Shown in pieces: positions 26,753 through 34,963 of a DNA stretch of 64,000 bases; within the stretch, counting starts at the first letter, position 1, and the number at the start of each line of letters is the position of its first letter. The stretch is taken from NCBI RefSeq assembly GCF_900107685.1, contig NZ_FNRQ01000008.1, positions 124,001 through 188,000 of the forward strand, read 5' to 3'. The notes under the pieces were generated by a model that was not told the DNA's origin, did not search any database, and saw only the letters and a program-made list of their open reading frames with translations. The DNA comes from Paraburkholderia sartisoli (GTDB taxonomy: Bacteria > Pseudomonadota > Gammaproteobacteria > Burkholderiales > Burkholderiaceae). The translations under genes and the position numbers were made by a program.

Positions 26753-28651
26753 TCACGCGACGCGCTTGACCGACTTGCCGGCGGCGTGATCCACGAAGCG
26801 TTCGCGGATCGATTTCGCGATGCCCGCGGCGTCGAGACCACATTGCGACAGCAGCTTCGCCGGATCGCCGTGGTCGATGAAACGGTCAGGCAGGCCCAAT
26901 TGTAAAACGGGCCGGATAATCCCGCTCTCAAGGAGGGCTTCCACGCAGGCCGAACCCGCGCCGCCCATCACACAGCCTTCTTCGACCGTGACAATGGCAT
27001 CGTGCGTTTCGGCGAGCTTGCGAACCAGCTCGGCGTCGAGCGGCTTCACGAAGCGCATGTTCGCGACGGTGGCGTCGAGCTGTTCGGCAGCCGCGAGCGA
27101 AGGCGCGACCATCGTGCCGAACGCCAGAATCGCAATGCGCTTGCCGGCCGGTTGCGACGTCTCGCGACGGATTTCGCCCTTGCCAAGCGGAATCGCGGCC
27201 ATCTGCCTGACCGTCGCCACGCCCGTGCCGGCGCCACGCGGATAACGCACGGCTGTCGGATTCGGCTGTTGCAGCGCCGTGTACAGCATCTGACGGCATT
27301 CGTTTTCGTCCGAAGCCGCCATCACCGTCATGTTCGGAATGCAGCGCAGGAACGCCAGATCGTACGCGCCCGCGTGCGTCGCGCCGTCGGCGCCGACGAG
27401 ACCCGCGCGGTCGATCGCGAACACCACCGGCAGGTTCTGCAGCGCGACGTCGTGGATCAGCTGGTCGTAGGCGCGCTGCAGAAACGTCGAATAGATCGCG
27501 ACAACAGGCTTCATGCCTTCGGCAGCCAGGCCGCCCGCGAACGTCACCGCGTGCTGTTCGGCGATGCCGACGTCGAAATAGCGATCCGGGAAGCGCTTCT
27601 CGAACTCCACCATGCCCGAGCCCTCACGCATGGCCGGCGTGATGCCGACGACGCGCGCATCGAGCTCGGCCGCGTCACACAGCCATTCGCCGAAAACCTG
27701 CGTGTAGGTCTTTTTCGCGGGCGTGGCGGACGGCTTGATGCCCTCGGCCGGATTGAACTTGCCCGGACCGTGATACAGCACCGGATCCGCTTCGGCGAGC
27801 TTGTAGCCCTGGCCTTTCTTCGTGACGACGTGCAGGAATTGCGGGCCGCGCAGTTCCTTGATGTTCTGCAGCGTCGGGATCAGCGAATCGAGATCGTGAC
27901 CGTCGATCGGACCGATGTAGTTGAAGCCGAATTCCTCGAAAAGCGTCGCCGGCACGATCATGCCCTTCGCGTGCTCTTCGAGCTTGCGGGCGAGGTCGAG
28001 CATCGGCGGCGCGACGCGCAGCACACGCTCGACGCCCGCGCGCGCGGCTGCGTAGAAGCGGCCCGACATCAGACGCGCCAGATGGCGGTTCAGCGCGCCG
28101 ACCGGCGGCGAAATCGACATGTCGTTGTCGTTCAGGATGACGAGCAGCGGCACGTCGTCTTCGACGCCCGCATTGTTCATTGCTTCGAACGCCATGCCGG
28201 CCGTCATCGCGCCGTCGCCGATCACGGCGATGCCCATGCGGTTTTCACCCTGCAGCTTGCTCGCGACCGCCATGCCGAGCGCGGCCGAAATCGACGTGCT
28301 CGAGTGTGCCGTGCCGAACGTGTCGTATTCCGACTCGTCGCGCTTCGGGAAACCCGAGATGCCGCCCTGCTGACGCAGCGAGTGCATCTGGTCGCGGCGA
28401 CCCGTCAGGATCTTGTGCGGATACGTTTGATGGCCGACGTCCCAGACGATGCGGTCGCGCGGCGTGTCGAACACGTAATGCAGCGCGATCGTCAATTCGA
28501 CCGTCCCGAGATTGGACGACAGGTGGCCGCCCGTCTGCGAGACGCTGTCGAGCACGAAGGCGCGCAACTCGTCCGCAAGCGGTTGCAATTGGCGGCGATC
28601 GAGGCGGCGCAGGGCCGCCGGGTCGTCGATGGTTTTCAGCAAGTCGTACAT
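26753..28651 (-). CDS. dxs: 1-deoxy-D-xylulose-5-phosphate synthase
   Basis: This 632-residue thiamine-diphosphate enzyme condenses pyruvate with glyceraldehyde 3-phosphate, the entry step of the MEP isoprenoid pathway. The ThDP-binding block is visible (GDGAMTAGMAFEAMNNAG, then LNDNDMSISPPVG), as are HLSSNLGTVELTIALHYVFD and the transketolase-like central part (DAGIAEQHAVTFAGGLA-like, here DVGIAEQHAVTFAGGLA). Length is normal. It lies downstream of ispA on the same strand, coupling precursor supply to prenyl chain formation. Confidence 0.97.
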   Translation of the reverse strand: MYDLLKTIDDPAALRRLDRRQLQPLADELRAFVLDSVSQTGGHLSSNLGTVELTIALHYVFDTPRDRIVWDVGHQTYPHKILTGRRDQMHSLRQQGGISGFPKRDESEYDTFGTAHSSTSISAALGMAVASKLQGENRMGIAVIGDGAMTAGMAFEAMNNAGVEDDVPLLVILNDNDMSISPPVGALNRHLARLMSGRFYAAARAGVERVLRVAPPMLDLARKLEEHAKGMIVPATLFEEFGFNYIGPIDGHDLDSLIPTLQNIKELRGPQFLHVVTKKGQGYKLAEADPVLYHGPGKFNPAEGIKPSATPAKKTYTQVFGEWLCDAAELDARVVGITPAMREGSGMVEFEKRFPDRYFDVGIAEQHAVTFAGGLAAEGMKPVVAIYSTFLQRAYDQLIHDVALQNLPVVFAIDRAGLVGADGATHAGAYDLAFLRCIPNMTVMAASDENECRQMLYTALQQPNPTAVRYPRGAGTGVATVRQMAAIPLGKGEIRRETSQPAGKRIAILAFGTMVAPSLAAAEQLDATVANMRFVKPLDAELVRKLAETHDAIVTVEEGCVMGGAGSACVEALLESGIIRPVLQLGLPDRFIDHGDPAKLLSQCGLDAAGIAKSIRERFVDHAAGKSVKRVA

Positions 28652-28739
28652 CGTCGTTCCATTGTAGGAAAACTTACGCGCCCGCACTTCGTTACGCGCA
28701 CCCGGTGTGAATCGTGCGCGGCGGCGGGCTTTCGCGTTT

Positions 28740-29621
28740 TTAACTCACCCGGTCAACGACCAGGTCAGCGAGCTCGGCCAGACGCCGCGCACGCGCGCCA
28801 AACGGCGCGAGTGCGGTGTGCGCGTCCGTGCGCAGCTGTGCGGCAAGCGCACGCGACGCGTCGAGCCCGATAATCGACACGTAGGTCGGCTTGCCGTCCT
28901 TCGCGTCTTTACCGGCGGTTTTGCCGAGCGTGGCGGAATCGGTCGTCACATCGAGAATGTCATCGACGACCTGAAACGCCAGGCCCACAGCCGCTGCATA
29001 CACATCCAGCGAGTTCATCGCATCCACCGAAGGCGTCGTGCCCGCCAGCGCGCCCATGCGCACCGAGGCGCGCAGCAGCGCGCCGGTCTTCATGCGGTGC
29101 ATCGTTTCGAGCTGCGCGCGCGTGAGCGTATGGCCGACGCTTGCCAGATCGATCGCCTGGCCACCGGCCATGCCGGTCGAGCCGCTCGCGAGCGCCAGTT
29201 CGCGCACGAGCGCTGCCTGCTGCGCGGGCGCCAGCACGGCGTCCGTCAGCGTAACGAAAGCCTGCGACTGCAGCGCATCGCCGACCAGCAGTGCCGTCGG
29301 CTCGTCATACTGCACGTGTACCGTCGGCTTGCCGCGACGCAGCGCGTCGTCGTCCATGCAGGGCATGTCGTCGTGGACGAGCGAATAGACGTGAATCATT
29401 TCGAGCGCGCACGCCGCCGCGTCGAGGCATTCGGGACGCGCATCCGTCAGTTCACCGGCCGCATGAACGAGCAGCGGACGCACCCGCTTGCCGCCGCCCA
29501 GCACGGCGTAGCGCATCGCTTCGTGAAGCGTGGCGGGTTCGGTCGTCTGTGCCGGCAGGTAATGATCGAGTGCCGTCTCGACGCGATCGAGTACCGACCG
29601 CATCCATTGTTCGAAAGTCAT
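28740..29621 (-). CDS. ispA: Farnesyl diphosphate synthase
   Basis: This is a 293-residue trans-prenyltransferase. The first aspartate-rich motif is in LVHDDMPCMDDD and the second in FQVVDDILDVT. GGGKRVRPLLVHAAGE near the N-terminus binds isopentenyl diphosphate. It makes the C15 precursor for quinones, undecaprenyl carrier and hopanoids. The start ATG overlaps the xseB stop by 4 bp, and dxs follows 88 bp later: the conserved xseB-ispA-dxs order. Confidence 0.95.
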   Translation of the reverse strand: MTFEQWMRSVLDRVETALDHYLPAQTTEPATLHEAMRYAVLGGGKRVRPLLVHAAGELTDARPECLDAAACALEMIHVYSLVHDDMPCMDDDALRRGKPTVHVQYDEPTALLVGDALQSQAFVTLTDAVLAPAQQAALVRELALASGSTGMAGGQAIDLASVGHTLTRAQLETMHRMKTGALLRASVRMGALAGTTPSVDAMNSLDVYAAAVGLAFQVVDDILDVTTDSATLGKTAGKDAKDGKPTYVSIIGLDASRALAAQLRTDAHTALAPFGARARRLAELADLVVDRVS

Positions 29622-29926
29622 AGGTCGTCTCCGCTCTCCCCAGCGGCTGTGCCTGCGGCGTTCGTCGGCAGCGGCCTGAGCGTCTCGCCATCGAGAACGC
29701 GAACCTGCTGTTCGACCTTTTCCAGTTGTTGCTGGCAGAAGGCCACGAGCGCCGCGCCACGCCGGTAGGCGGACAACGATTCCTCGAGGCTCAGACTGCC
29801 GCCTTCCATGCGTCCGACAAGGCCTTCGAGTTCCGCCACCGCCGCCTCGTAGTTTTCGGGCAGCGGCACGCCGCTTGCGTCCTGCGCGGATGCTGCAGCG
29901 GTGTCGTTCGGTGCGGTCTTCGCCAT
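29618..29926 (-). CDS. xseB: Exodeoxyribonuclease VII small subunit
   Basis: This is a 102-residue helical subunit (PENYEAAVAELEGLVGRMEG, then SLSLEESLSAYRRGAALVAF, typical XseB). With XseA it degrades single-stranded DNA. An N-terminal low-complexity segment precedes the domain. The start at 29926 is preferred over one four codons upstream. It overlaps ispA by 4 bp, so the two are translationally coupled. Confidence 0.93.
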   Translation of the reverse strand: MAKTAPNDTAAASAQDASGVPLPENYEAAVAELEGLVGRMEGGSLSLEESLSAYRRGAALVAFCQQQLEKVEQQVRVLDGETLRPLPTNAAGTAAGESGDDL

Positions 29927-30125
29927 GAGTCGTCGCAAAATTAAAACAAGTCGGACATTCTACGGCAAAAGCGCAAAACCCGACCCGCTCGTGGTCGCAC
30001 GTCAACTATCCGACAGCTTGCACCCGACAGAAAAAAAGCGGTCGATTGCCCCGCGAAATCGCGGACTTCCGTAACAATTTTGACCCAAATCAGGCACTTA
30101 AGCGCCCCATGAAAGGGGAAACAGG

Positions 30126-30131
30126 TATAAT
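30126..30131 (+). promoter_or_regulatory. -10 hexamer upstream of the Rieske oxygenase gene
   Basis: A perfect TATAAT lies 72 bp upstream of the start codon, with no convincing -35 at the right distance. The AT-poor surroundings make the hexamer stand out. Confidence 0.45.
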
Positions 30132-30202
30132 TGCCGGCTCCCTAAATCGAATCTTCGATGGTTGGGTTGTTCACTGCTTTCACGTTTTCATCGGGAGTGG
30201 GA

Positions 30203-31309
30203 ATGTCCAATCTGAGCAATGCATTGCAGCTGAAATCCGTTCACAGTCAGTTGCCAGTCACGGCTTACTTTGACGAAGCGCTTCTTACGCGCGAAATCGA
30301 CACCCTTTTCAGAAAAGGTCCTCGCTACATCGGCCACGATCTCATGGTGCCCGAAGCGGGGAATTATTTTGCCTTGCCGAGCGAGAGCGAGGGGCGCGTG
30401 CTCGTCCGTAACCAGCAGTCGCAGGTCGAACTGCTGTCGAACGTGTGCCGTCACCGCCAGGCGATCATGCTCAACGGCCGCGGCCAGACGCAGAGCATCG
30501 TCTGCCCGCTGCATCGCTGGACGTATGACCTGAACGGTCAACTCCTTGGCGCCCCCCATTTCGCTGACAACCCCTGCCTGAATCTCGGCGCCACGCCGCT
30601 GCAGAACTGGCAGGGCCTGCTGTTCGAGTCGCAGGGGCGCGACGTCGCGAGCGATCTGGCAAGGCTCGGCACGAAGCAGCATTTCGACTTTTCGGGCTTC
30701 ATGTTCGATCACGTCGAAGTTCACGAATGTAACTACAACTGGAAGACCTTCATCGAGGTCTATCTGGAGGATTACCACGTCGCGCCGTTCCATCCGGGCC
30801 TCGGCAGCTTCGTTTCGTGCGACGACCTGACGTGGGAATTCGGCGACTGGTACAGCGTGCAGACGGTCGGCGTCCACAAGGATCTGGAACAGCCGGGCAG
30901 CCCGACGTACCGCAAGTGGCATGACGAAGTGCTGCGTTTTCGCAATGGCACGCCGCCGGAATTCGGCGCGATCTGGATGGTGTACTACCCGGGCATCATG
31001 ATCGAGTGGTATCCGCACGTGCTGGTCGTGTCGTGGCTGATTCCGCGCGGTCCGCAGAAAACGACGAACGTCGTCGAGTTCTATTACCCTGAGGAAATCG
31101 TGCTCTTCGAGCGGGAATTCGTCGAAGCCGAGCGCGCCGCCTATATGGAAACGGCTCGCGAAGACGACGAAATCGCCGAACGCATGGACGCCGGGCGTCG
31201 TGCGCTGATGGAACGTGGCGAATCGCAGGTCGGCCCGTATCAGAGCCCGATGGAAGACGGCATGCAGCACTTTCACGAGTTTCTGCGCCGCGAGCTCGGC
31301 GTGATCTGA
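30203..31309 (+). CDS. Rieske aromatic-ring-hydroxylating-type oxygenase, substrate unknown
   Basis: This is a 368-residue alpha-subunit-type oxygenase. The Rieske centre is CRH, then 16 residues later CPLHRWTYDLNG. The catalytic iron site is in NWKTFIEVYLEDYHVAPFHP with two histidine ligands. No reductase or ferredoxin gene is adjacent, so electrons must come from elsewhere. It lies divergent from the isoprenoid genes xseB-ispA-dxs rather than in a catabolic cluster, and ends with a strong terminator. A lipid or isoprenoid-related hydroxylation is possible but is inference. The start at 30203 follows a GGGAGTGG purine run and is preferred to 30158. Confidence 0.85.
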   Translation: MSNLSNALQLKSVHSQLPVTAYFDEALLTREIDTLFRKGPRYIGHDLMVPEAGNYFALPSESEGRVLVRNQQSQVELLSNVCRHRQAIMLNGRGQTQSIVCPLHRWTYDLNGQLLGAPHFADNPCLNLGATPLQNWQGLLFESQGRDVASDLARLGTKQHFDFSGFMFDHVEVHECNYNWKTFIEVYLEDYHVAPFHPGLGSFVSCDDLTWEFGDWYSVQTVGVHKDLEQPGSPTYRKWHDEVLRFRNGTPPEFGAIWMVYYPGIMIEWYPHVLVVSWLIPRGPQKTTNVVEFYYPEEIVLFEREFVEAERAAYMETAREDDEIAERMDAGRRALMERGESQVGPYQSPMEDGMQHFHEFLRRELGVI

Positions 31310-31350
31310 AGAGCGGTCGCCCACCGGGCGCCGCCACGCGAATCGACGGA

Positions 31351-31377
31351 AAGACGGGCTGCGGCCCGTCTTTTTTT
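31351..31377 (+). terminator. Rho-independent terminator after the Rieske oxygenase gene
   Basis: AAGACGGGC, a short TGC loop, then GCCCGTCTT followed by seven T residues in all: a classic strong terminator about 40 bp after the stop codon. Confidence 0.9.
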
Positions 31378-31433
31378 GTTTAGACTAGAAATGTCAGCCG
31401 GCCGCGCCGGAAACGCCAGTCTCAGGAGTTGTC

Positions 31434-32303
31434 ATGCCGCACACTCACTACACCACGCTCATTTCCGCCACGAATCTTGGGGAACGGCTCGCCGCCGCAC
31501 CGGGCAGCGTGCTGGTCTTCGATTGCCGCTTCGATCTCGCCGATACGGCCGCAGGCGAAACGGCATATGCCGCAGGACACATTCCCGGCGCGCAGTATCT
31601 GCATCTCGATCGCGACCTGTCCGGGCCCAAAACGGGCTCCAACGGACGCCATCCGCTCCCTGAGCGCGCGAAGTTCATCGAGACGCTCGTCGCGCACGGG
31701 CTTACGAACGGCCAGCAGGTAGTCGCGTACGACGCTCAGGGCGGCATGTACGCCGCCCGTTTGTGGTGGCTGCTGCGCTGGGTCGGGCACGATTCGGTCG
31801 CGGTACTCGACGGCGGCCTGGACGCCTGGCAGGCGGCAGGCCAGCCGTTGACGAAAGACATACCGGCAAAAACGAAGGGCAATTTCACGGCTGGCGCGCC
31901 GCTGTCGGTAACCACCGACACGCAGGCGATCCAGCGCAATCTGACCACGCACGAACTGACGGTGGTCGACGCCCGCGCACCCGACCGGTATCGCGGCGAA
32001 AACGAAACGATCGACCCTGTCGGCGGCCACATTCCCGGCGCGCTGAACCGCTTCTTCAAGGACAATCTCACCGCCGACGGCCGCTTCAAGCCAGCACATA
32101 CCCTGCGCGAGGAATTCGGTGCGCTGCTGCCCGCGACGGCGCCCGACCGCGTCGTGCTGCAATGCGGCTCGGGTGTGACGGCCTGTCACAACCTGCTGGC
32201 GATGGAAATCGCCGGGTTGCACGGCGCATCGCTGTATGGCGGTTCGTGGAGCGAATGGGTGGCCGACCCATCGCGTCCGGTGGCAACAGGTCCGAAGCCT
32301 TGA
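31434..32303 (+). CDS. sseA: Sulfurtransferase, 3-mercaptopyruvate sulfurtransferase type
   Basis: This is a 289-residue two-domain rhodanese. The N-terminal inactive domain runs to about residue 145 (FDCRFDLADTAAGETAYAAG, VVAYDAQGGMYAARLWWLLR). The C-terminal catalytic domain carries the active-site loop CGSGVTACHN; CGSGVT is typical of mercaptopyruvate rather than thiosulfate sulfurtransferases. HIPGALNRFFKDNL is also characteristic. It should move sulfur from 3-mercaptopyruvate to cyanide or thiol acceptors in the cytoplasm. Confidence 0.88.
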   Translation: MPHTHYTTLISATNLGERLAAAPGSVLVFDCRFDLADTAAGETAYAAGHIPGAQYLHLDRDLSGPKTGSNGRHPLPERAKFIETLVAHGLTNGQQVVAYDAQGGMYAARLWWLLRWVGHDSVAVLDGGLDAWQAAGQPLTKDIPAKTKGNFTAGAPLSVTTDTQAIQRNLTTHELTVVDARAPDRYRGENETIDPVGGHIPGALNRFFKDNLTADGRFKPAHTLREEFGALLPATAPDRVVLQCGSGVTACHNLLAMEIAGLHGASLYGGSWSEWVADPSRPVATGPKP

Positions 32304-32320
32304 ACAACGTGTGAAGGTGA

Positions 32321-32353
32321 AGCGCCATTGCCATTGCTCCAGCGCGATGGCGC
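32321..32353. repeat. Hairpin between convergent sseA and hydrolase genes
   Basis: AGCGCCAT (32321-32328) can pair with ATGGCGC (32347-32353) across an 18-base loop. It lies between two converging stops and might terminate both transcripts, but there is no T-run. Confidence 0.35.
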
Positions 32354-32361
32354 CTGTTGCG

Positions 32362-33234
32362 TCAGGCCACGCCGTGCTGCCTGAACCACGCTAACGCACG
32401 CCGCCAGCCGTCTTCCGCGTCGGCCTTGCGATAGCTCGGCCGGTAGTCCGCGAAAAACGCGTGTCCGGCATCGTCGTAGACGACAATCTGTGATCCGCGC
32501 GCCGACTCGGGCCCTTGGGCAATCGCCGCTTTCATCTTGTCGAGCGTGTCCTGCGGGATGCTCTGGTCCTGCCGCCCAAAGAGACCCAGCACGGGCACAC
32601 GCAGGTCGCCGACGCGATCGAGCGGGTTCGTCGGCTGGGCGGCGTTCGGTGTGCCAACCACGCGTCCGTACCACACCACCGCCGCCTTCAAACGCGGATT
32701 GTGCTCCGCATAGAGCCACGCAATCCGGCCGCCCCAGCAGAAGCCGTTGATGCCAACCCGCTTCAGATCGCCGCCATGCTCGCCCGCCCATGCGACGGTC
32801 GCGTCGAGATCGCTCATGACCTGCGCGTCCGGCACCTTGCTCGCGATGTTGTCGTTGATCTGCTGTATCGACGTGTATGCCGTCGGGTCGCCTTCGCGCT
32901 CATACAGGTTGGGCGCGATCGCAAGGTAGCCGGCCTTGGCGAAACGGCGGCAGACGTCGGCGATATGCTCATGCACGCCGAAAATCTCATGGATGACGAT
33001 GATCACCGGCAGATGCGTCTTGCCCTTCGGCTGCGCGCGATACGCCGGTACGATCGTGCCGCCCGAGCGCACGGCGATCTCGCCGGCTTCGAGCCCTTCG
33101 TCATCGGTATGGATGGTCTGTGCCGAGACCGGCATCACGGCGGCGGCGAAACCCGTGCCGAGCGCGGCCTTGATGAAGGTACGGCGATCGAAGGGAACGT
33201 GGGGCACCAGACTGTCGACATCAGGTTTCAGCAT
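32362..33234 (-). CDS. Dienelactone-hydrolase-family protein with Tat-type signal
   Basis: This is a 290-residue alpha/beta hydrolase. The cysteine nucleophile elbow GFCWGGR is diagnostic of dienelactone hydrolases. The other triad residues are expected in GLFGRQDQSIP (Asp) and DDAGHAFFADY (His). The N-terminus DRRTFIKAALGTGFAAAVM is a twin-arginine signal, so the folded protein is probably exported to the periplasm. No catechol-pathway genes are nearby, so a role in chloroaromatic breakdown is not supported. The start at 33234 places the twin arginines near residue 17. Confidence 0.85.
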   Translation of the reverse strand: MLKPDVDSLVPHVPFDRRTFIKAALGTGFAAAVMPVSAQTIHTDDEGLEAGEIAVRSGGTIVPAYRAQPKGKTHLPVIIVIHEIFGVHEHIADVCRRFAKAGYLAIAPNLYEREGDPTAYTSIQQINDNIASKVPDAQVMSDLDATVAWAGEHGGDLKRVGINGFCWGGRIAWLYAEHNPRLKAAVVWYGRVVGTPNAAQPTNPLDRVGDLRVPVLGLFGRQDQSIPQDTLDKMKAAIAQGPESARGSQIVVYDDAGHAFFADYRPSYRKADAEDGWRRALAWFRQHGVA

Positions 33235-33283
33235 GCGAGCTCCTTGTGTACACGGCAAGGGAAAGACGACGGCAACCATATTG

Positions 33284-33380
33284 CATGGGACCGGAGTAAG
33301 TGCTTTGCATGGGATCGGAGTAACGCGCTAAAGCGCGAACTCCGATCGACAGCTGAAGCGCCAACTCTGGTCGACAATAT
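33284..33380. repeat. Nested inverted repeat with two tandem arms
   Basis: Two left arms (TTGCATGGGAYCGGAGTAA type, near 33284 and 33305) are followed by two right arms (CGAACTCCGATCGACAG near 33337 and CCAACTCTGGTCGACA near 33363). The inner pair forms GATCGGAGT (33313-33321) against ACTCCGATC (33339-33347), enclosing CGCGCT against AGCGCG. The outer pair encloses the first with a few mismatches. It lies in the gap between the NDH-2 gene stop and the hydrolase start. It resembles a dispersed intergenic repeat. Confidence 0.6.
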
Positions 33381-33439
33381 ACAACTGTCGTCCACCCTGC
33401 CGCAGAAGCCGCCGGCCCCGTCGCGGAGCGTGGGGAAAC

Positions 33440-34789
33440 TCAGTGAAGCTTGACGCGTGGCAGCGTCGAGCGGCGCAGCCAGTGTGCGAACGTATCGAGC
33501 ACCATCCGCGGATAGCCGTGCAGCGCGGCAATATGCAGACGATAGAGCGACATGTACATGAAGCGCGCGAAGAGCCCTTCGATCAGCATGTTGCCGCCGA
33601 TCACGCCACCCATCAGGTTGCCGACAGCGCTGAAATGCCCGAGCGACACAAGCGAGCCGAAGTCGCGATAGGTGAATTCCGGCAACGGGCGGTTCTCGAG
33701 ACGCGCCGCAAACGACTTCATCAGAAAGCTCGCCTGCTGGTGTGCCGCCTGCGCGCGCGGCGGCACGTTGCGCTCGTTGCCCGGCCACGCACACGCCGCG
33801 CAATCGCCAAGCGCGAAAATGTTGTCATCGGTTTCCGTTTGCAGCGTGCGACGTACCCCGAGCTGGCCCAGCCGGTTCACCGGCAAACCGTCCAGTTCGC
33901 CAAGGATCGGAGGCGCCTTGATGCCGGCGGCCCATACGGTCAGGTCGGCGCGAATCGTTTTGCCGCTCGCGGTTCGCACGATACCGGGCGCCACTTCCGC
34001 GACCGTCTCGCCGATCATGACTTTTACGCCGAGCCGCGTCAGCAGTTCGGCGGTGGCCGTCGAAACACGCTCCTGCAGCGCGGGCAGAATGCGCGGGCCC
34101 GCTTCGATCAGCACGATGCCGACGTCATGACGCGGATCGAGCTTGTGCAACCCATACGCCGACAAAACCTGCGCCGTATTGCGCAGCTCGGCCGACAATT
34201 CCACGCCGGTCGCGCCGCCGCCGACAATCGCGACCTGAATGCGCGGTTCCGTTAAACCCGACGTGTCCGGCCCGGACTCGACGCGCTCATGCACCTGATG
34301 CTCCGCGCGCATGCAGGCCGCGATGAGGCGCTTGCGAAAGCGCTCCGCCTGGCTCACGGTATCGAGCGCGATCGAATATTCAGGCGCGCCCTTCACGCCG
34401 AAGAACGCAGTCGTGCTGCCGATCGCGATGATCAGCGTGTCGTATTCGAGGTCGCGTGGGGGCAGCAGTTCGGCGCCGTCGTCGTCCGCGACGGCCGAGA
34501 GCGTGATGCGCTTCGCCGCGCGGTCGATCCCGGCCAGCTCCCCCTGCTGGAACTCAAAGCCATGCCAGCGCGCCTGTGCGGCGTATTCGAGTTCCTGCGT
34601 GAACGGATCCATGCTGCCTGCCGCCACTTCATGCAGAAGCGGCTTCCAGATATGCGTGGGATTGCGGTCGACCAGCGTCACCTGCGCTTTTGCCGCACGT
34701 CGCTTACTGGGTGAAGCGTAGCGATCACCCAGACGTGTCGCCAGCTCAAGACCACCCGCCCCGCCACCAACGATAATGAAACGATGCAT
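33440..34789 (-). CDS. ndh: Type II NADH dehydrogenase
   Basis: This is a 449-residue flavoprotein of the single-subunit NADH:quinone oxidoreductase family. FAD binding is signalled by MHRFIIVGGGAGGLELATRL, NAD binding by VAIVGGGATGVELSAELRN, and the second FAD contact by FALGDCAAC. The C-terminal part has the hydrophobic and basic stretch by which NDH-2 binds the membrane face (IGGNMLIEGLFARFMYMSLY). It oxidises NADH without pumping protons. Upstream a 174-bp gap separates it from polA. Confidence 0.9.
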   Translation of the reverse strand: MHRFIIVGGGAGGLELATRLGDRYASPSKRRAAKAQVTLVDRNPTHIWKPLLHEVAAGSMDPFTQELEYAAQARWHGFEFQQGELAGIDRAAKRITLSAVADDDGAELLPPRDLEYDTLIIAIGSTTAFFGVKGAPEYSIALDTVSQAERFRKRLIAACMRAEHQVHERVESGPDTSGLTEPRIQVAIVGGGATGVELSAELRNTAQVLSAYGLHKLDPRHDVGIVLIEAGPRILPALQERVSTATAELLTRLGVKVMIGETVAEVAPGIVRTASGKTIRADLTVWAAGIKAPPILGELDGLPVNRLGQLGVRRTLQTETDDNIFALGDCAACAWPGNERNVPPRAQAAHQQASFLMKSFAARLENRPLPEFTYRDFGSLVSLGHFSAVGNLMGGVIGGNMLIEGLFARFMYMSLYRLHIAALHGYPRMVLDTFAHWLRRSTLPRVKLH

Positions 34790-34963
34790 CGAGACTCTCC
34801 GTGCTAACCGGGGGTTGTGCGTCGCGGACGGCGCATGCTGCCAGTAACACGCCGTCCATTACGGATTGTCTGCGACTAGTGTGCTTCGTCACAAGCTGTC
34901 AAATCACATGTGTGACATGCGCACGACGCTATCGTCCAGCGCGGGCGCCAGCCCGTTGCCTGG

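Noticed and set aside
27002..28873. 623-codon plus-strand open frame
   Set aside because: Antisense to dxs; composition dominated by Arg and His, no domain.
30188..31324. 378-codon minus-strand frame
   Set aside because: Antisense to the Rieske oxygenase gene with intact iron-ligand motifs on the plus strand.
33284..33380. CRISPR array
   Set aside because: Repeats are inverted and nested, with no regular spacers and no cas genes.
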